A stretch of 64,000 nt of DNA from Macrostomum hystrix (lineage: Eukaryota; Platyhelminthes; Macrostomidae), in the NCBI GenBank assembly GCA_950097015.1, contig CATNEN010000033.1:2790001-2854000 (forward strand). Direction: 5' to 3'. The translations under genes and the position numbers were made by a program. The notes beneath the pieces are model-generated. The model saw only the letters and a program-made list of their open reading frames with translations. It was not told the origin of the DNA and did not search any database. Every line of letters begins with the position of its first letter. Positions within the stretch are counted from its first letter, which is position 1. Of this stretch, positions 23,633 through 36,564 are shown piece after piece.

Positions 23633-23904
23633 CTCAGCACCCAACCACCGTGCCGCCACACGCAGACAATCAGCGCTGCCGCCGGCAGCCCATAGCGGAC
23701 CGGATCAGCCGGCGGCGCAACTCTGAGGTGGCGGCGGACATTATCCGCATGTCGGCCGCGCATCGCAGGCGAGAATTCGCCGCACTAATCGACGAGCACC
23801 AAGCTATTGTTCGCGAGCTTGAGGGGGGTCAAAAGCCTCAGCAGCAGCAGCAGCAGCAGCAGCAGCGGCCAGACAAAGAGAACATTGGTCGTCCGAACCG
23901 TTAA
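23633..23904 (+). CDS. Unknown gene A, C-terminal exon
   Basis: Acceptor cttctag at 23632 is followed by about 89 codons to a stop at 23904. The peptide is basic and strongly helical (IIRMSAAHRRREFAALIDEH), resembling a coiled coil. It then has nine Gln and ends DKENIGRPNR. The frame needs a phase-1 join at 23633, or phase 0 at a second acceptor (23637). The exon ending 22495 is phase 2, so a small exon is missing. One candidate lies at about 22988 and would need a GC...AG intron. No function assigned. Confidence 0.55.
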
Positions 23905-25977
23905 GCTCCAATTGTTTTTTCGTCCCCTCAGTCGCGGACGCCCTCCTCAATGAACCAAACTGGCCAGTTTCCCTAGACCTGCGAAGAATGTTTAATCCCC
24001 AAATGTAGCCCTTCGCTTTGTCTGTTTGCTTCTCAAATTACTGTAACAAATGCGTGTTCAGCCTGTGGTTACACTTTTATGTTTGTCCGTCTTGCCCAGT
24101 GTTGTGCTCTTGCGACTGTAACACTTTCCTATCGCAGCCGGTACACAGACTGTGAATCAAGAAATGCTGCACCTATTGTTTTTCTGGTCCAGTGGAAATC
24201 GATTTCAAGCTCTGCTTTTTCTGTTATCGCTGTTGTTTTGTTACACTAGCTTTGCTCGCATGGCATAGCAGTGCTTCGCATATTTGCAATGTGTTTTCTA
24301 TGTAAAAAACAAAATGGCTTGTATATTTGGCCTAGAAAAATAACTCAGTTTCAGTTTGAGAGTTTAGCTATGTGGCACCCCTTATCTGCTAACACTGTGT
24401 GTTGTGTAATCAAACTGATCAAACAAGACTATGTCTGGCGATGGCTTGCGATGCAATTCAGAAATGCAATGTCTGTTTATTGACAGCAAAAATTCGAGGA
24501 AGATGTAAATTTTTGTTTAATTAGTTATTTTAATGTGGGTTGGAGCAAAAAGTCTAGTTATAATGACACACGTGTAGTTTTGAATTACCAGAAAATTTTG
24601 AGTCGGTTTCAGAATTTCCAATGCGATTGGGGCATCACGCAGACTGCTCGACATGAAGAATCAATTAGCTGTCAGGAATGGAAGTTGCGTTTCTGTGCCG
24701 TACACAGTTTCAGCTGGGGCAGGTGGGATTGCCGAACGACCGGAAATAGCGCTGATCCCCAACGAGTCTGAGCCGACCATGCCCATAGAAACTGCCTCTA
24801 ACATATTTATGCATTGAGTTGCCATGGTAACCGGCTCCGAAAATTCTGTAGTTCCCACCGTATTATATTTTTTTCTCGCTCGGATATTTGTCAAAATCTA
24901 AGAGATTCGCTAGTCCATTGTCTGGTATGTCAAGTTGTTTTCTATCATTGTTTATACCAAAGTTTTATATAAATGACGTCATTGGAAAATGACTCCATAG
25001 CAGCTGAACTATTTCATTTGTTAGCATAGGAAATATGCATAAAGAGTTTATCAAGGCATTCAGGTCACAAACCGAGTCATGAAATTCGTCCTGGCACACA
25101 AATACGTTATTGAATGATAGCGCGAGCTATCAATGCTGCTAAACTATTGTTGAGCCAATTAATCTATTAATATCATTGGCTTAGCGGGCAACCAGGCCTG
25201 CCTCAGGGGAAGCGTTGGAGAAGGAAGGCTTTGAAGGGAAGTCTGATTTGATTTTCTGCTCTGTGCGATAATTAAGATTAGAGAGGCTGAAAGAGAAATC
25301 GAGGAAAGTAGGCCGGCAAGACACTGGGCGCAGAGTCTGCGATGACGAAGCCAAAACGCTGCAGCAAAGGGAAGGATTCGAGAAATTCTCGCGGGTGCCG
25401 TCTGAGGACTTGGAGGGAAGAGGATAGAGAGACGCCCCGGAGCCATGCTCAGAGCGGGACTCTCCTTATTCAATTAGCCGCGGCACAAACTCATCGGGGT
25501 CCGTCCCTTCTTCTCCGGTGTGGGCGGGTATAGCACCTCCCCCCTCGCCGACTCGCTGCCAACCACACCCCGTCTGCCTGTCTCCAAGGGGAGTTTTTCC
25601 TTCTCATTTACTTTTTTTCCTGCCTAATTTTCCGCGGCTTCCAAGCCGGAGAGCCTCGGGGGTTCCGCGCCCGCCGGAGCCGGAGGTGGGCCGAGTTTGT
25701 GGGGCAGGGCAGCCATGTCGCACCCGCTGGCTCAGGGCGGAGACTTTTGATTAGCGCAGTCGGGCGTTTTTTCCTGCGCGAGTTTCATGCGCCTTTCAAA
25801 CCGGAGGAGGCAGGCAACTGAGTCTAAATGGAAAGTGAGAAAACACATCACCTAGCTGAGTAGAGAAGGAAATTGGTCCGAGAAACACAAACACCCCGCT
25901 GCGTCTGCCTCGTCAATGCCGTGTTGACAGAGGAAAACAGCGTCAGCAGTCAGCACTAATTAGATCTGAAATTAGTA

Positions 25978-25978
<1 letters not shown>
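23905..25978. other. No gene recognised
   Basis: Mixed composition. GC-rich around 25500-25760 and AT-rich around 24850-25150. Short frames (24271-24483, 25342-25533, 25518-25754) show no domain or splice support. Confidence 0.45.
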
Positions 25979-26212
<234 letters not shown>

Positions 26213-29200
26213 GTACAGCACCGACAACTAGAAACAGCACCGACAGACAGAAATGGATGTCAACATGGATACATGGATAGAAGATGCAAAGAAGTCGGTA
26301 CAAACACTAGCAATTCGCTCACAAAGGGCCTTAAAAACCCGCGCCCCCCCCGCCAAGCCGAGCCGCGCCCATGCAGCCATGCTAAGCCCCATTTATCCTG
26401 CTGGCAAGCATATCATATGGTGTGCAATGAATCTCTTCGGTCGTGACACACTAATTTGGGGTTCAATCCAGGTGAGGGAGGCTGCACTGAACACGAACTC
26501 GCGTAGCTTGCGATCAAGCTTGAATCTGGGTCTCAAATTCTTTTTAGTACCCTAAAGCCTCGTACTGAAAGAACAAAAATGTAGCTAAATATTAGACACA
26601 CTAAACTCGACGAGCCATATTTGTGGTAATAATAGAATCTTTGCTGCTCATAGATTAAAATGCAATTCGTAAATGCCTTGATGCCTTTCTTCTGAGAAAA
26701 GCCAAGAGGCCTCCACTCGAGTCGGCAGTCGGAGTCATTCAGCCAGCTGCTCTTAAAACGCAGCTTTACGAAATCGCTCTCTCTTTACACATCTCATCCG
26801 GAAATTCAATGAATGCGCGATAGTGCATCTCAAACAATTTGTTAAAAAGTATACTAATGCACAGTTACATACAGGCAGGCAGACAAGGCGCTTTAAACCG
26901 AGGATCCCTTTTGATTTTTCTATATATACCGACGATAAAAAATGTCTTCCCGAGGAATATCTTTATTCAAAATAGGAAAATAATTGATTAAACTAATGCG
27001 CGTCTGCAAGACCTTTTAGTTCATCTAGTAGACCACGCATTATTCGGATATTATATTCGGATATTATAAATGCAATTCAAGCAAACCCAGGAGTCCAAAG
27101 CGTGATGCATATTGAACTTAGGTTAAATGTAAAACATATGCCATCGTGTATCCAAGAACTAAGGACTTCTAGTATAGCACTTCGTTAGCAGGGCGTGACA
27201 CACAATTCGAGGAATAATCGTTGAAGGCAGATTTTCGTCTGAAAATACACTATATATGGAAATATTAGACTATATTTTTGGCTTTCCAGGAAAGGTAAAA
27301 CTAATTCTTAAGAACATTAAACCTGAAATGCACTTTAACATTTCATTGCGATTATTACCAACAACAAAAGCATTTGTCATACTATTTTTAAGTGTTGTGT
27401 TCATGAAGTATCCTAATTTTTGTGACAGCAAGCACGTAATTTGCGTTTTGCGTTTGCTAAAAAAATCTCGCAGATTTGTTCTTTGGTAACGATCAATAGT
27501 ACACAGCAACATAGCTAGGCAACTAATCATACTTTACATACTTTAATCTTTGTCAAAGCCGTCAAAACATTGAAAAGTATATCAAAAAGTACTGGCAAAG
27601 TTATTCAAATATAAATGATAGCTCAAGAAGTACTTAAAAAAACATATATGTTCTTAGATTTACGTGCCTGATATCTACAAAATAAATTGATTATGCAAAG
27701 TAGATCTTTAAACTATTGTGGTATTATAAACGCGTTTGTAAAAATGTATAGTATGATCGTACTCTGTCAATGAAATCCACTGTAATATTAATGTAGACGA
27801 AACGTTATAGATCAAAGTATATTGGAGCATAAAGTTTTAATAAGGTAATTAATTAAATCTTTATTACTTTTTGTTTTCTGTAATTGTGCTTTTGACTTTG
27901 GTTGGACTATTAGATCTTTGAGGCACAGTGTATCAGGCAGCTCATTATCTGGTGCAAGAATATGGGAAATAGTGCGCCAAAAACGCACAGTTTTAAAATT
28001 GAAAGATGCAATTTTCTACGATTTCTAAATTTAGTGTATTAGAAGAAGATATTAAAATATCTAAATGTAATGTAACCTAAATACAAGATATACTTAGCAT
28101 GGAACACTAGGGATAAGGCAGCCATATATTTGAAACACTGGTGGCTGGCTAGCTACTCTTTTTTTCTTTGTACATCAGTACATTTGTAATACTTCTGATG
28201 GTTTAAATCTCAGGTGGTATTGTGTGCCACTTAGATCAAATTTTAATTTAATGTCTAATATGTAATTATGATATTTTTATCTACTGACTACTGTATACTT
28301 GTATGCAATATGTTTAGGGGCAATAATTGTTATAACTATTTATGTTTATAAACAATTTATATAAAGATCCACTGATATTCAAGAGCAGCATAGCAAAGCT
28401 TATAGCAATTAAGATGTAAAAATTAAAAATTAGTCAAGGTGTGTGACCTTATTTACACAGTACATATACCATGTAGATACAATACTGTGTATATGCTGTA
28501 CATGTTCAGGGTAAGGCATCTCCAAGTCCAAGTAACTATCCATAGAAAGATATAAAATATAGTGTCTAGAAATATGCATGGTCATGCTAGTGTTCCATGA
28601 TAAGTATATGGCTGCCATGCCCCTAGACATGGCCATTAAAAACTAGCTTAGTATTTTTACTTAGCTTGTTAGCTTTGGTCTATGTCTTAGACAGACAGAT
28701 GTTTTTAAACATCATACAGTTATTCTTGGTCATGGCCATATCAATATTATAATGGCAGTATGCAAGAAAAAATAGAATGCAGGTACAAGAAGAATTATAC
28801 CTATCCACTTTAGTGACAAACCATGTTGGTGACAGTGTATATATATATATTTACAATTTTTTAATTAGATATATCAGGGACATTTATAGGCAAATAAATT
28901 GTATAAACCAGTTCCAATTTATTTGAACAGACCCATAAAACATTGTCAATTTAGTGTATAAGGCAGTTCTTACTACATTAGATCTCAAAATGGCTACAAG
29001 GCAGACCAGACAACATAACAGCCACACAAGAGTCTTCTAACTGTACTATAAACAATTATCCCAAATAAAAACAAAATGAACCTATTGAGTTTGCTCTTTT
29101 TCTTGACACTTGCAAATCTTATATTGCTAAAATTAAATAAATAGGCTAGAGTATTTTTATATTCTTGTTGCACACATTCTTGCTGCAATTAATTGAATTA

Positions 29201-29639
29201 CTAAATTGCCTGGTTGCAAAAGTAAGACTTAAAATGTGAATGAGCATTATGGTAGATAGGTATAATTTCTGGGCCAAACTTGGTGAAATTATACTGAATT
29301 AAATAACCTATCTGCAAATGGTAGTTGTAAAGTGTAAATGAGCATTTTGGGTAAATGTAAATGAGCAAAAACAAAAAATGGAACAATAATTTAAACAAAA
29401 CTTTTTTCTACTGTTTTTGTTTCATTTTTTGTCTTTTTGTGTTTGTTATATATTCAGTTAAAATTACAATTATTTTTTTCATTAGCTTTTGCTTAATCAC
29501 AAGTGCAACCCTACTTAGGCATTTCACTTGGCTACAAGCTATTTATGATAACAGTATAAATAATGGTTTGGCTGGATACAATGTGCATGCACAAGATGTA
29601 CATTGTGCACTTCTACATTTATAATGGAGAATGTCTTGA
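26213..29639. other. Gene-poor, increasingly AT-rich DNA
   Basis: From about 26880 to 29640 the sequence is visibly AT-rich with many short poly-A/T and TA runs. Short frames at 27256-27489 and 29361-29624 look like AT-rich chance frames. The only structure seen is an inverted pair near 28.1 and 28.6 kb, listed separately. Confidence 0.5.
28088..28609. repeat. Inverted pair of 23-bp sequences, 476-bp spacer
   Basis: 28088-28110 matches the reverse complement of 28587-28609 at 22 of 23 positions (core catggaacactag). A second shared block, ggcagccatat, lies at 28117-28127 and, inverted, at 28606-28616, in permuted order. It could be terminal repeats of a small mobile element or remnants of an older repeat. 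No transposase frame or clear target duplication was seen. Confidence 0.5.
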
Positions 29640-30388
29640 GTATTGGTTAAATAGGGTGCATAACAGTTATGTCTAGAGTATTGATTAAATAAGGTGCATA
29701 ACAGTTATGTCTAGAGTATTGGTTAAATAGGGTGCATAACAGTTATGTCTAGAGTATTGGTTAAATAGGGTGCATAACAGTTATGTCTAGAGTATTGGTT
29801 AAATAGGGTGCATAACAGTTATGTCTAGAGTATTGGTTAAATAGGGTGCATAACAGTTATGTCTAGAGTATTGGTTAAATAGGGTGCATAACAGTTATGT
29901 CTAGAGTATTGGTTAAATAGGGTGCATAACAGTTATGTCTAGAGTATTGGTTAAATAGGGTGCATAACAGTTATGTCTAGAGTATTGGTTAAATAGGGTG
30001 CATAACAGTTATCTCTAGAGTATTGGTTAAATAGGCTGCATAACAGTTATGTCTAGAGTATTGGTTAAATAGGGTGCATAACAGTTATGTCTAGAGTATT
30101 GGTTAAATAGGGTGCATAACAGTTATGTCTAGAGTATTGGTTAAATAGGGTGCATAACAGTTATGTCTAGAGTATTGGTTAAATAGGGTGCATAACAGTT
30201 ATGTCTAGAGTATTGGTTAAATAGGGTGCATAACAGTTATGTCTAGAGTATTGGTTAAATAGGGTGCATAACAGTTATGTCTAGAGTATTGGTTAAATAG
30301 GGTGCATAACAGTTATCTCTAGAGTATTGGTTAAATAGGCTGCATAACAGTTATGTCTAGAGTATTGGTTAAATAGGGTGCATAACAG
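29640..30388. repeat. 38-bp satellite, about 19.5 copies
   Basis: Highly uniform units containing gtctagagtattggttaaat. A variant unit (atctctagag with ataggctgc) occurs at 30011 and again at 30315, exactly eight units apart, showing a recent block duplication. Confidence 0.97.
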
Positions 30389-30924
30389 AAAAAAATGTGT
30401 ATCTCTAACAGTTAAAATTAGCTTAATAGTATTCACAAAAATGCAGACTAATTCTTTTCACCCAAATAACATATTACCTTTTTACTAACTTATATTTTAT
30501 TATAAACAAAAATATTTGCCTTTGTATAGTATGTACCTATGCTAGTTTCATTTTATTGTTGTGTTTTAACTTGCAGTTATAAAAAAACAATTTTTTTCTT
30601 AGTTAGGCTTGGCTAGGTCTAGGCCCTTTTATTGCTGGTTTTAGTGGTTGTAATGTTAAAATAAAAGTGATTATTATAAAGACTTTGCTACAAAGAAAGA
30701 AACCACTTTGTCATGTGTTAGGGGGTTGAGTGGCAGTCAATCTCTTGCACAAAGGTCACTGAGCTTGATTCTGCAGTGAGGCCACATTTATTTTGAGTGA
30801 TAAATATGTAATGATATGATATCTTAATATGCTATGTAATCATGGAAAGCCTTTTTACTAGCTTGTAAATATAAAAAGTTAATTTTATATTTCATCACTA
30901 AAACTAGAAATGATATTTGCTGGG
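30389..30924. other. AT-rich spacer, nothing seen
   Basis: No repeat or open frame of note. Confidence 0.5.
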
Positions 30925-31143
30925 CTACCTGACAGACTTGTACGTCTTTATTAGCCGTTGGTGTCCTCCTCTGTGGACCTGAATCCACGATATTTCAGGA
31001 GGCTGGCGCGCACTGCAGTTGCAGCCGAGAATCGGCCCATGCTGGACCATTCCGCAGCTCGCACGCCGCCTACAGAGACGGGCTATGCTGTGATAAAGGC
31101 TGGACATGTGTTTGGTGGCGATTGTTGTCAAATCTGACTTCAT
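30925..31143 (-). CDS. Possible small protein, divergent to MEPCE
   Basis: A 72-residue minus-strand frame from ATG 31143 in GC-rich sequence, about 250 bp from the divergent MEPCE-like start. The N-terminus is basic and helical with few acids (SSLYHSIARLCRRR), like a mitochondrial targeting peptide, but no family was recognised. An AATAAA (minus strand, near 30955) falls inside the frame, about 30 nt before its stop, which argues for a different true frame or an untranslated transcript. Treat as tentative. Confidence 0.25.
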   Translation of the reverse strand: MKSDLTTIATKHMSSLYHSIARLCRRRASCGMVQHGPILGCNCSARQPPEISWIQVHRGGHQRLIKTYKSVR

Positions 31144-31370
31144 CAGTCATCATCCAGTCAGCTGGCCTGGCTCGCTGCGTGCGGTCTGGTTAAGCAAGCT
31201 TTAAATTTCCTTAGGACTCTAAGAGTATGATTTCTAGCATTGACTGCGAGTCAGTGAAGGGAAAGAGTTAATAACCGCACTATACTACTTGAGAGGTCCT
31301 GTAAGTAGTGCACAGGGCGAGATTAAGACAAAAGGTTGAATTTGCAACTAATAAGCACACATTTTTTCAC

Positions 31371-31377
31371 GTTCTAG
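31371..31377 (+). other. 3' splice acceptor before MEPCE ATG
   Basis: A branch-site-like actaat, a T-rich tract and gttctag end 17 nt before the ATG at 31395. It fits a spliced-leader or 5'UTR-intron acceptor. Confidence 0.45.
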
Positions 31378-31394
31378 AACGAAGATTAGCTGCT

Positions 31395-34300
31395 ATGGAG
31401 AAGTTCAAGTCCGGCCGAGGTCTGTTAGGAGCTCGGCATCATCAGCGCCGCAGCGGCGGCACCTTCAACACAGCGGCAGCCGGAGCAGCTGGTGCTGCCG
31501 GAGTTCGTCGCGCAACTCGCGGCGGCGGCAGGGTCGGCGGAGTCATCCGAGGCGGCGTGGGCCGCGGCAGAGCCAGGGGCCGCGGCTTCTCAGTTGCCGC
31601 TGCTGCTGCCGCTGCCGCTGCTGCTGCTTACCCAGCCTGGCCAAGCAACAACTCTGCTCGGGCTCGGTTTCCGCCCCACCGTCACCGAATTCAACAGCAT
31701 CAGCAGCAGGAGCAGCCGCAGCAGCAGTATCAACAGCAGGCTCAGCCTTATCATCCGCAGCAGCAGCTGATGCAGCAGCGCCAGCGGCAACGGCAGCAGC
31801 GCAGTCAGCAGCTGATTAGAAAGGTCTGGCAAATGCGACGGGGTCGGCACAGTGGCACCGGCGCTGGCGGATCCTCCAGCCAGCAGCAGCAGCAGCAGTT
31901 GCAAAGCTCTGATCCGCTCAATCTTCGCTGGGTGGCGGCCGAGAGTCAGCGGCGTCAGCTGGCTGGCTTGTCTCCGATGCCGGGCGACAGCGCGCTTGGC
32001 TCGCCCGTGCTGCCGGCCGAGGGCGAGGGCGAGGAGGAGTCCGGCGGCGATGTCGAAAGTGCAGGTAAGCCGCTGGTTTGATTGATTTCTACGCATTTAC
32101 TTTTTGCATCCTAAAGTAGTTAAAAACTATAATTTTGAGACCGAGGGGTGGTACAGCTTCCTTGAGATAAGGTTAATTTTAGCTTTATCTCGGCAAAGTA
32201 AATTTTAACCCGAGGTAATTTATCTTATTAAAAGTTGAAGTAAATTATAAACAAGCTTGATTGAACTCCCCTACAGTTTTAAGATACACTCTGATACCTA
32301 TTCTACTTACAACTGGGAACCTTATACCTGTCCTAGTCACCTGTTAGGAGGCTATTCCTGTCCTAGTCACCTGTTAGGAGGTTATTCCTGTCCTAGTCAC
32401 CTGTTAGGAGGCTATTCCTGTCCTAGTCACCTGTTAGGAGGTTATTCCTGTCCTAGTCACCTGTTAGGAGGCTATTCCTGTCCTAGTCACCTGTTAGGAG
32501 GTTATTCCTGTCCTAGTCACCTGCTGACTATTACAATAAAGCAACAATTTCCCCGCACAATTCCAGATGCTCATTCATCAGCGTCAGCATCCACTATTTC
32601 AGCGGCCGCTGTCGTTGCCGCCGCCGCAGCCGTCGTTGTGTCAGCGCCATCTGCGTCATCGTTGTCTTCAACAACCGTGACCGCTCCGGCAGCCAGTTTG
32701 ACAGTCGGTCCGCAGAAGCAGCAGCAGCAGCAGAGGTTCAAGCGTCCAGCAGGGGCCAGTTTCGGTGGCGGGGGCAGCGGCGGCCGGGCCTTCTTCCAGC
32801 CGATCTACGGCAATTATCGGGCCTACTATGGCAAACGGCTGCGCGCGGGCAATCTCAACATTGGCCGACTGCAGGACGACCGGCTAGAGCTGCTGCAGCC
32901 GGACTGGTATCTGGGGCGGGACGTGCTAGACATAGGCTGCAACGACGGCATTCTGTCGTTGAAAATTGCCGAAACTCTCGGCGTGAAATCCTTGACAGGC
33001 ATCGACATCGACGGCCACCTTGTTCAGCGGGCCCAGCGGAATCTGCGGCTGCGGGTGCGCGAGGCCGAGGCCGAGATGCGACTGAAGCTGTCCTTAGCCA
33101 GGGAGGGCTACCAGGTGAGGCGAGCGGCTAGGCTGAAAATGGGATGATTTGCCCTCTACCTGTACCTTTATCCCCACTGCCATGATCTGAGTCCGAAGTT
33201 TATTTTTAGAGACACACTTTGCCAAATCTCAAGCGCCAGTATTCCACCCTTATGCCATTTGTCTTTATCCCTATTGCCTTTATCCCTATTGCCTTTATCC
33301 CTATTGCCTTTATCCCTATTGCCTTTATCCCTATTGCCTTTATCCCTATTGCCTTTATCCCTATTGCCTTTATCCCTATTGCCTTTATCCCTATTGCCTT
33401 TATCCCTATTGCCTTTATCCCTATTGCCTTTATCCCTATTGCCTTTATCCCTATTGCCTTTATCCCTATTGCCTTTATCCCTATTGCCTTTATCCCTATT
33501 GCCTTTATCCCTATTGCCTTTATCCCTATTGCCTTTATCCCATCCTTATCCCAATTGTCTTTATCCCATCCTTATCCAAATTGCCTGTATCCCATACTTC
33601 CCATTTTCTATTGTTTCATCCTTATCCCATTTGCCATTATTTCACCCTTATCCCATTTGCCATTATCTCACCCTTATCCCATTTGCCATTATCTCACCCT
33701 TATCCCATTTGCCATTATCTCACCCTTATCCCATTTGCCATTATCTCACCCTTATCCCATTTGCCATTATCTCACCCTTATCCCATTTGCCATTATCTCA
33801 CCCTTATCCCATTTGCCATTATCTCACCCTTATTCCCTTCCTATTGTTCAACTTTCCGACTGTCTCTAATTTTCCCTTATCTGTTCGGCCTTCTCAAATA
33901 GCCCGAAATAGCCCTGATCCCATTGTGTTCCCACCCTTGCTGCAATTAGTCGCATTCCCCGTCACATGCAGGTGCAGCCGCTGCCAGAGCGCACGGGTTT
34001 TCCCTACAACGTGTTCTTCCAAACTGGCAACTACGTGTTAGACAGCGAGGAGCAGCTGGCCAAAGTTGAGGAGAACAAGTACGACATCATCCAGGCATTC
34101 AGCATCACCAAGTGGATCCACCTGAACTGGGGCGACCGCGGCCTCAAGCTGTTCTTTCGCCGGGCATTCCGCGAACTCCGGCCCGACGGCAAGCTGATCA
34201 TCGAGCCGCAGCCGTTTCAGACCTACAAGAAGAAGCTGCTATGCGCTGAGCACAAGCGCCACTACGCCTCCATCCAGCTGCGCCCTGAGCACTTCAGAGA

Positions 34301-34661
34301 CTACCTGGAAAGGGAGGTGGGCTTTGCTCACAGCCTGTCAATCTCTGAGCAGCAGCAGTATCACGGCTTCCAGCGACCTGTGCTCATGTGCACCAAGCCC
34401 ACGGGTCGGACGCCAGCCTTGCCGCCTGCCCCGGCGCCGCCGCCTTTGCCAGCCTCCCAACCCACAGCCTCGGCGTCTGCTGAAGCGTCTCAGCAGGCGT
34501 CCGTTGCCATGGCGGCGGTTAGTAGCGCAGCGGAGACGCCGGAGTCGATGCGCCTGGCTGCGGCCTCTCCGTTGGACCAGCTGAACGAAGCCGAGGACCC
34601 GTTCGGCGAGGCGGCGTCAGACGAGCCTAACTTCGATCTGGACGGGCCGAGAGCGGAATAG
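31395..34661 (+). CDS. MEPCE: 7SK snRNA methylphosphate capping enzyme
   Basis: MEPCE/BCDIN3 methylates the gamma-phosphate at the 5' end of 7SK RNA using S-adenosylmethionine and stays in the nuclear 7SK particle that restrains P-TEFb. Exons 31395-32064, 32567-33114 and 33972-34661 join in phases 1 and 0 to give 635 residues. The N-terminal third is low complexity: RGG-like Gly/Arg, then 12 Ala, then Gln-rich. The conserved domain starts at YGNYRAYYGKR (304-314), with motif I VLDIGCNDG (343-351) and GIDID (368-372). Exon 3 carries the family hallmark TKWIHLNWGD, then EPQPF, and the RPEHF and GFQRPV blocks. The tail after that is Pro/Ala-rich and acidic. ATG 31395 is the first in frame; an upstream GTG was rejected. 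Both introns hold minisatellites. Confidence 0.95.
32325..32523. repeat. 30-bp minisatellite in MEPCE intron 1
   Basis: Six to seven units containing cctgtcctagtcacctgtta. Units alternate gctatt and gttatt, so the true period is 60 bp. It ends about 40 nt before the acceptor at 32566. Confidence 0.95.
33254..33545. repeat. 15-bp minisatellite in MEPCE intron 2
   Basis: About 19 essentially identical copies of cctttatccctattg, pyrimidine-rich on the sense strand. Near-perfect identity suggests recent expansion. Confidence 0.97.
33600..33838. repeat. 26-bp minisatellite in MEPCE intron 2
   Basis: About nine units containing ttatctcacccttatcccat. It follows the 15-bp array after a short degenerate zone that shares cttatccc. 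Confidence 0.95.
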
Positions 34662-34880
34662 TAGCTTTCTCCTTATCTGGAACTAGCCATTTTTTAATAA
34701 GTTTTTTACATGTACTTTTTTGGGAAATTAATTCCTGCATATTTCTCTGCGATTCTTGCGCTTTTGTTTAAGAGGCCTCACTTTGAATTCTTGCATTCTA
34801 ACCAGATCCCATCGAAATGAAGTGGCCAGTCATTGAAAATCTTCATTTTTCGCTATTCTTTCCGAATTTTCAGATCGGAT
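34662..34880 (+). other. MEPCE 3' flank
   Basis: AT-rich flank directly after the stop codon. No canonical AATAAA was seen; aataag at about 34697 is the nearest variant. Confidence 0.35.
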
Positions 34881-35580
34881 CCAAATCTATCCCAGATCCG
34901 CAGATTGACTGGATACCAAATTCTCATATTAGATCCCAAATCTCCAGATTGGATACTGAATCCTCCACATTAGATCCCAAATCCTCAGATCCTCAGGATC
35001 CCCAAATCCCAAGATTAGATCACGAATCCCAAGATTGGATTCTTAATCCCAAGATTGGATCTTAAATCCTAAAATTAGATCCTAAATCCTAATATTAGAT
35101 CCTAAATCCTAAGATTATATCCTAAATCTCTAGATTAGATCCCGAATCCCCAGATTAGATAACAAATCCTCAGATTGGATCCTAAATTCTAAGATTGGAT
35201 CCTTAATCCCAAGATTAGATCCTAAATCCTAATATTAGATTCTAAATCCTATGATTATATCCTAAATCTCTAGATTAGATCCCGAATCCCCAGATTAGAT
35301 AACAAATCCTCAGATTGGATCCTAAATTCTAAGATTGGATCCTTAATCCCAAGATTGGATCCTAAATTCTAAGATTGGATCCTTAATCCCAAGATTGGAT
35401 CCTAAATTCTAAGATTGGATCCTTAATCCCAAGATTAGATCCTAAATCCTAATATTAGATTCTAAATCCTATGATTATATCCTAAATCTCTAGATTAGAT
35501 CCCCAATCCCCAGATTAGATAACAAATCCTCAGATTGGATCCTAAATTCTAAGATTAGATAACAAATCCTAAGATCCCAA
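34880..35580. repeat. 17/34-bp minisatellite
   Basis: Degenerate units of agattggatcctaaatc alternating with agattagatcccaaatcc-like forms. A block of about 180 bp recurs (compare 35090-35210 with 35220-35330 and 35440-35530). Confidence 0.93.
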
Positions 35581-36560
35581 TCCTTCCCAAATCGTAGGCG
35601 AGAATCCCATTACTGTCTGAATGGTTTTGCTGGATCCCAATTAAAACAAGTACCCCAATATTTTATTTCTTCGTTCGTGATTTTCACCTGAATTGACTCT
35701 CGTTAGCTCTCGCAACTGCGAGTTGTGCAGCCAGTGCGGCCATTCTGAAGCATGTTCCGTTGCCTTCTTGGGGTTTTTATCCATACTTTTAATTGCCTCC
35801 AGTTTAATTGAAGCACTCCTTTGTTGTCCATTGTGTGCTTCTATACTGCCAGTTAAACAAAAAGGTTTGCCGCTCTGGAGCCTTACATTTTCTCACTCTT
35901 CCACCAATCCAAGACTTGATGTTGAATTGTGTGCTCTGTTTGTTGTACAGAAAAATTCAAAGCAGATTAAAAGCAGAACTGTTGCAATCACTGCTGAGCC
36001 TATGCCAGTGTCTGTAAATATGTATTTTCATATATATGCGCACGTTGCTAGGGTCTAATATAAAACATTTTTTTCTTATCTCACAAATAAACTAGATGTG
36101 ATTTTATTTCTCTTATGTTGCAATCTTTAAGCATTGGCAAAATTCTTATCTATAATTATAATATATGTACTTTTTTTATAATTATTACAGCAGAAAGTCT
36201 AGGTAGCTATATAACGAACTGATCACATTTCATATAAATTTCTATATATTTGATTGTGCATCGTTACACTCTACTAGCAGTAGCGCATCGAGCATGCTAT
36301 GAGAGTATTTTCATAATTGTTTTGCAGCAGTGCAAACAGAATGTAATTGCGTGCCTGGGTCACTTTATGCGTTTAGAAAGTGTCGCAGTGTCACAGCTGT
36401 ACATAAATGCTGGCCAGGATCAGCCCACATTGCCCGCTCGTCAATTCTGGGCCAAGTTGTCAATCTGCTTGCTAACAGAGAGAAGTTGTACTTTTCTCAG
36501 TGCGAATTATTCGCTCCATCTTTGTTGCCGCGGCAGCAGATCTACTAGGAATCATTGATA
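35581..36560. other. No gene recognised
   Basis: Unique sequence with an AT-rich middle (36050-36250). The frame 35693-36058 is open but shows no domain and has biased Cys/Leu content. Confidence 0.45.
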
Positions 36561-36564
36561 TAGA

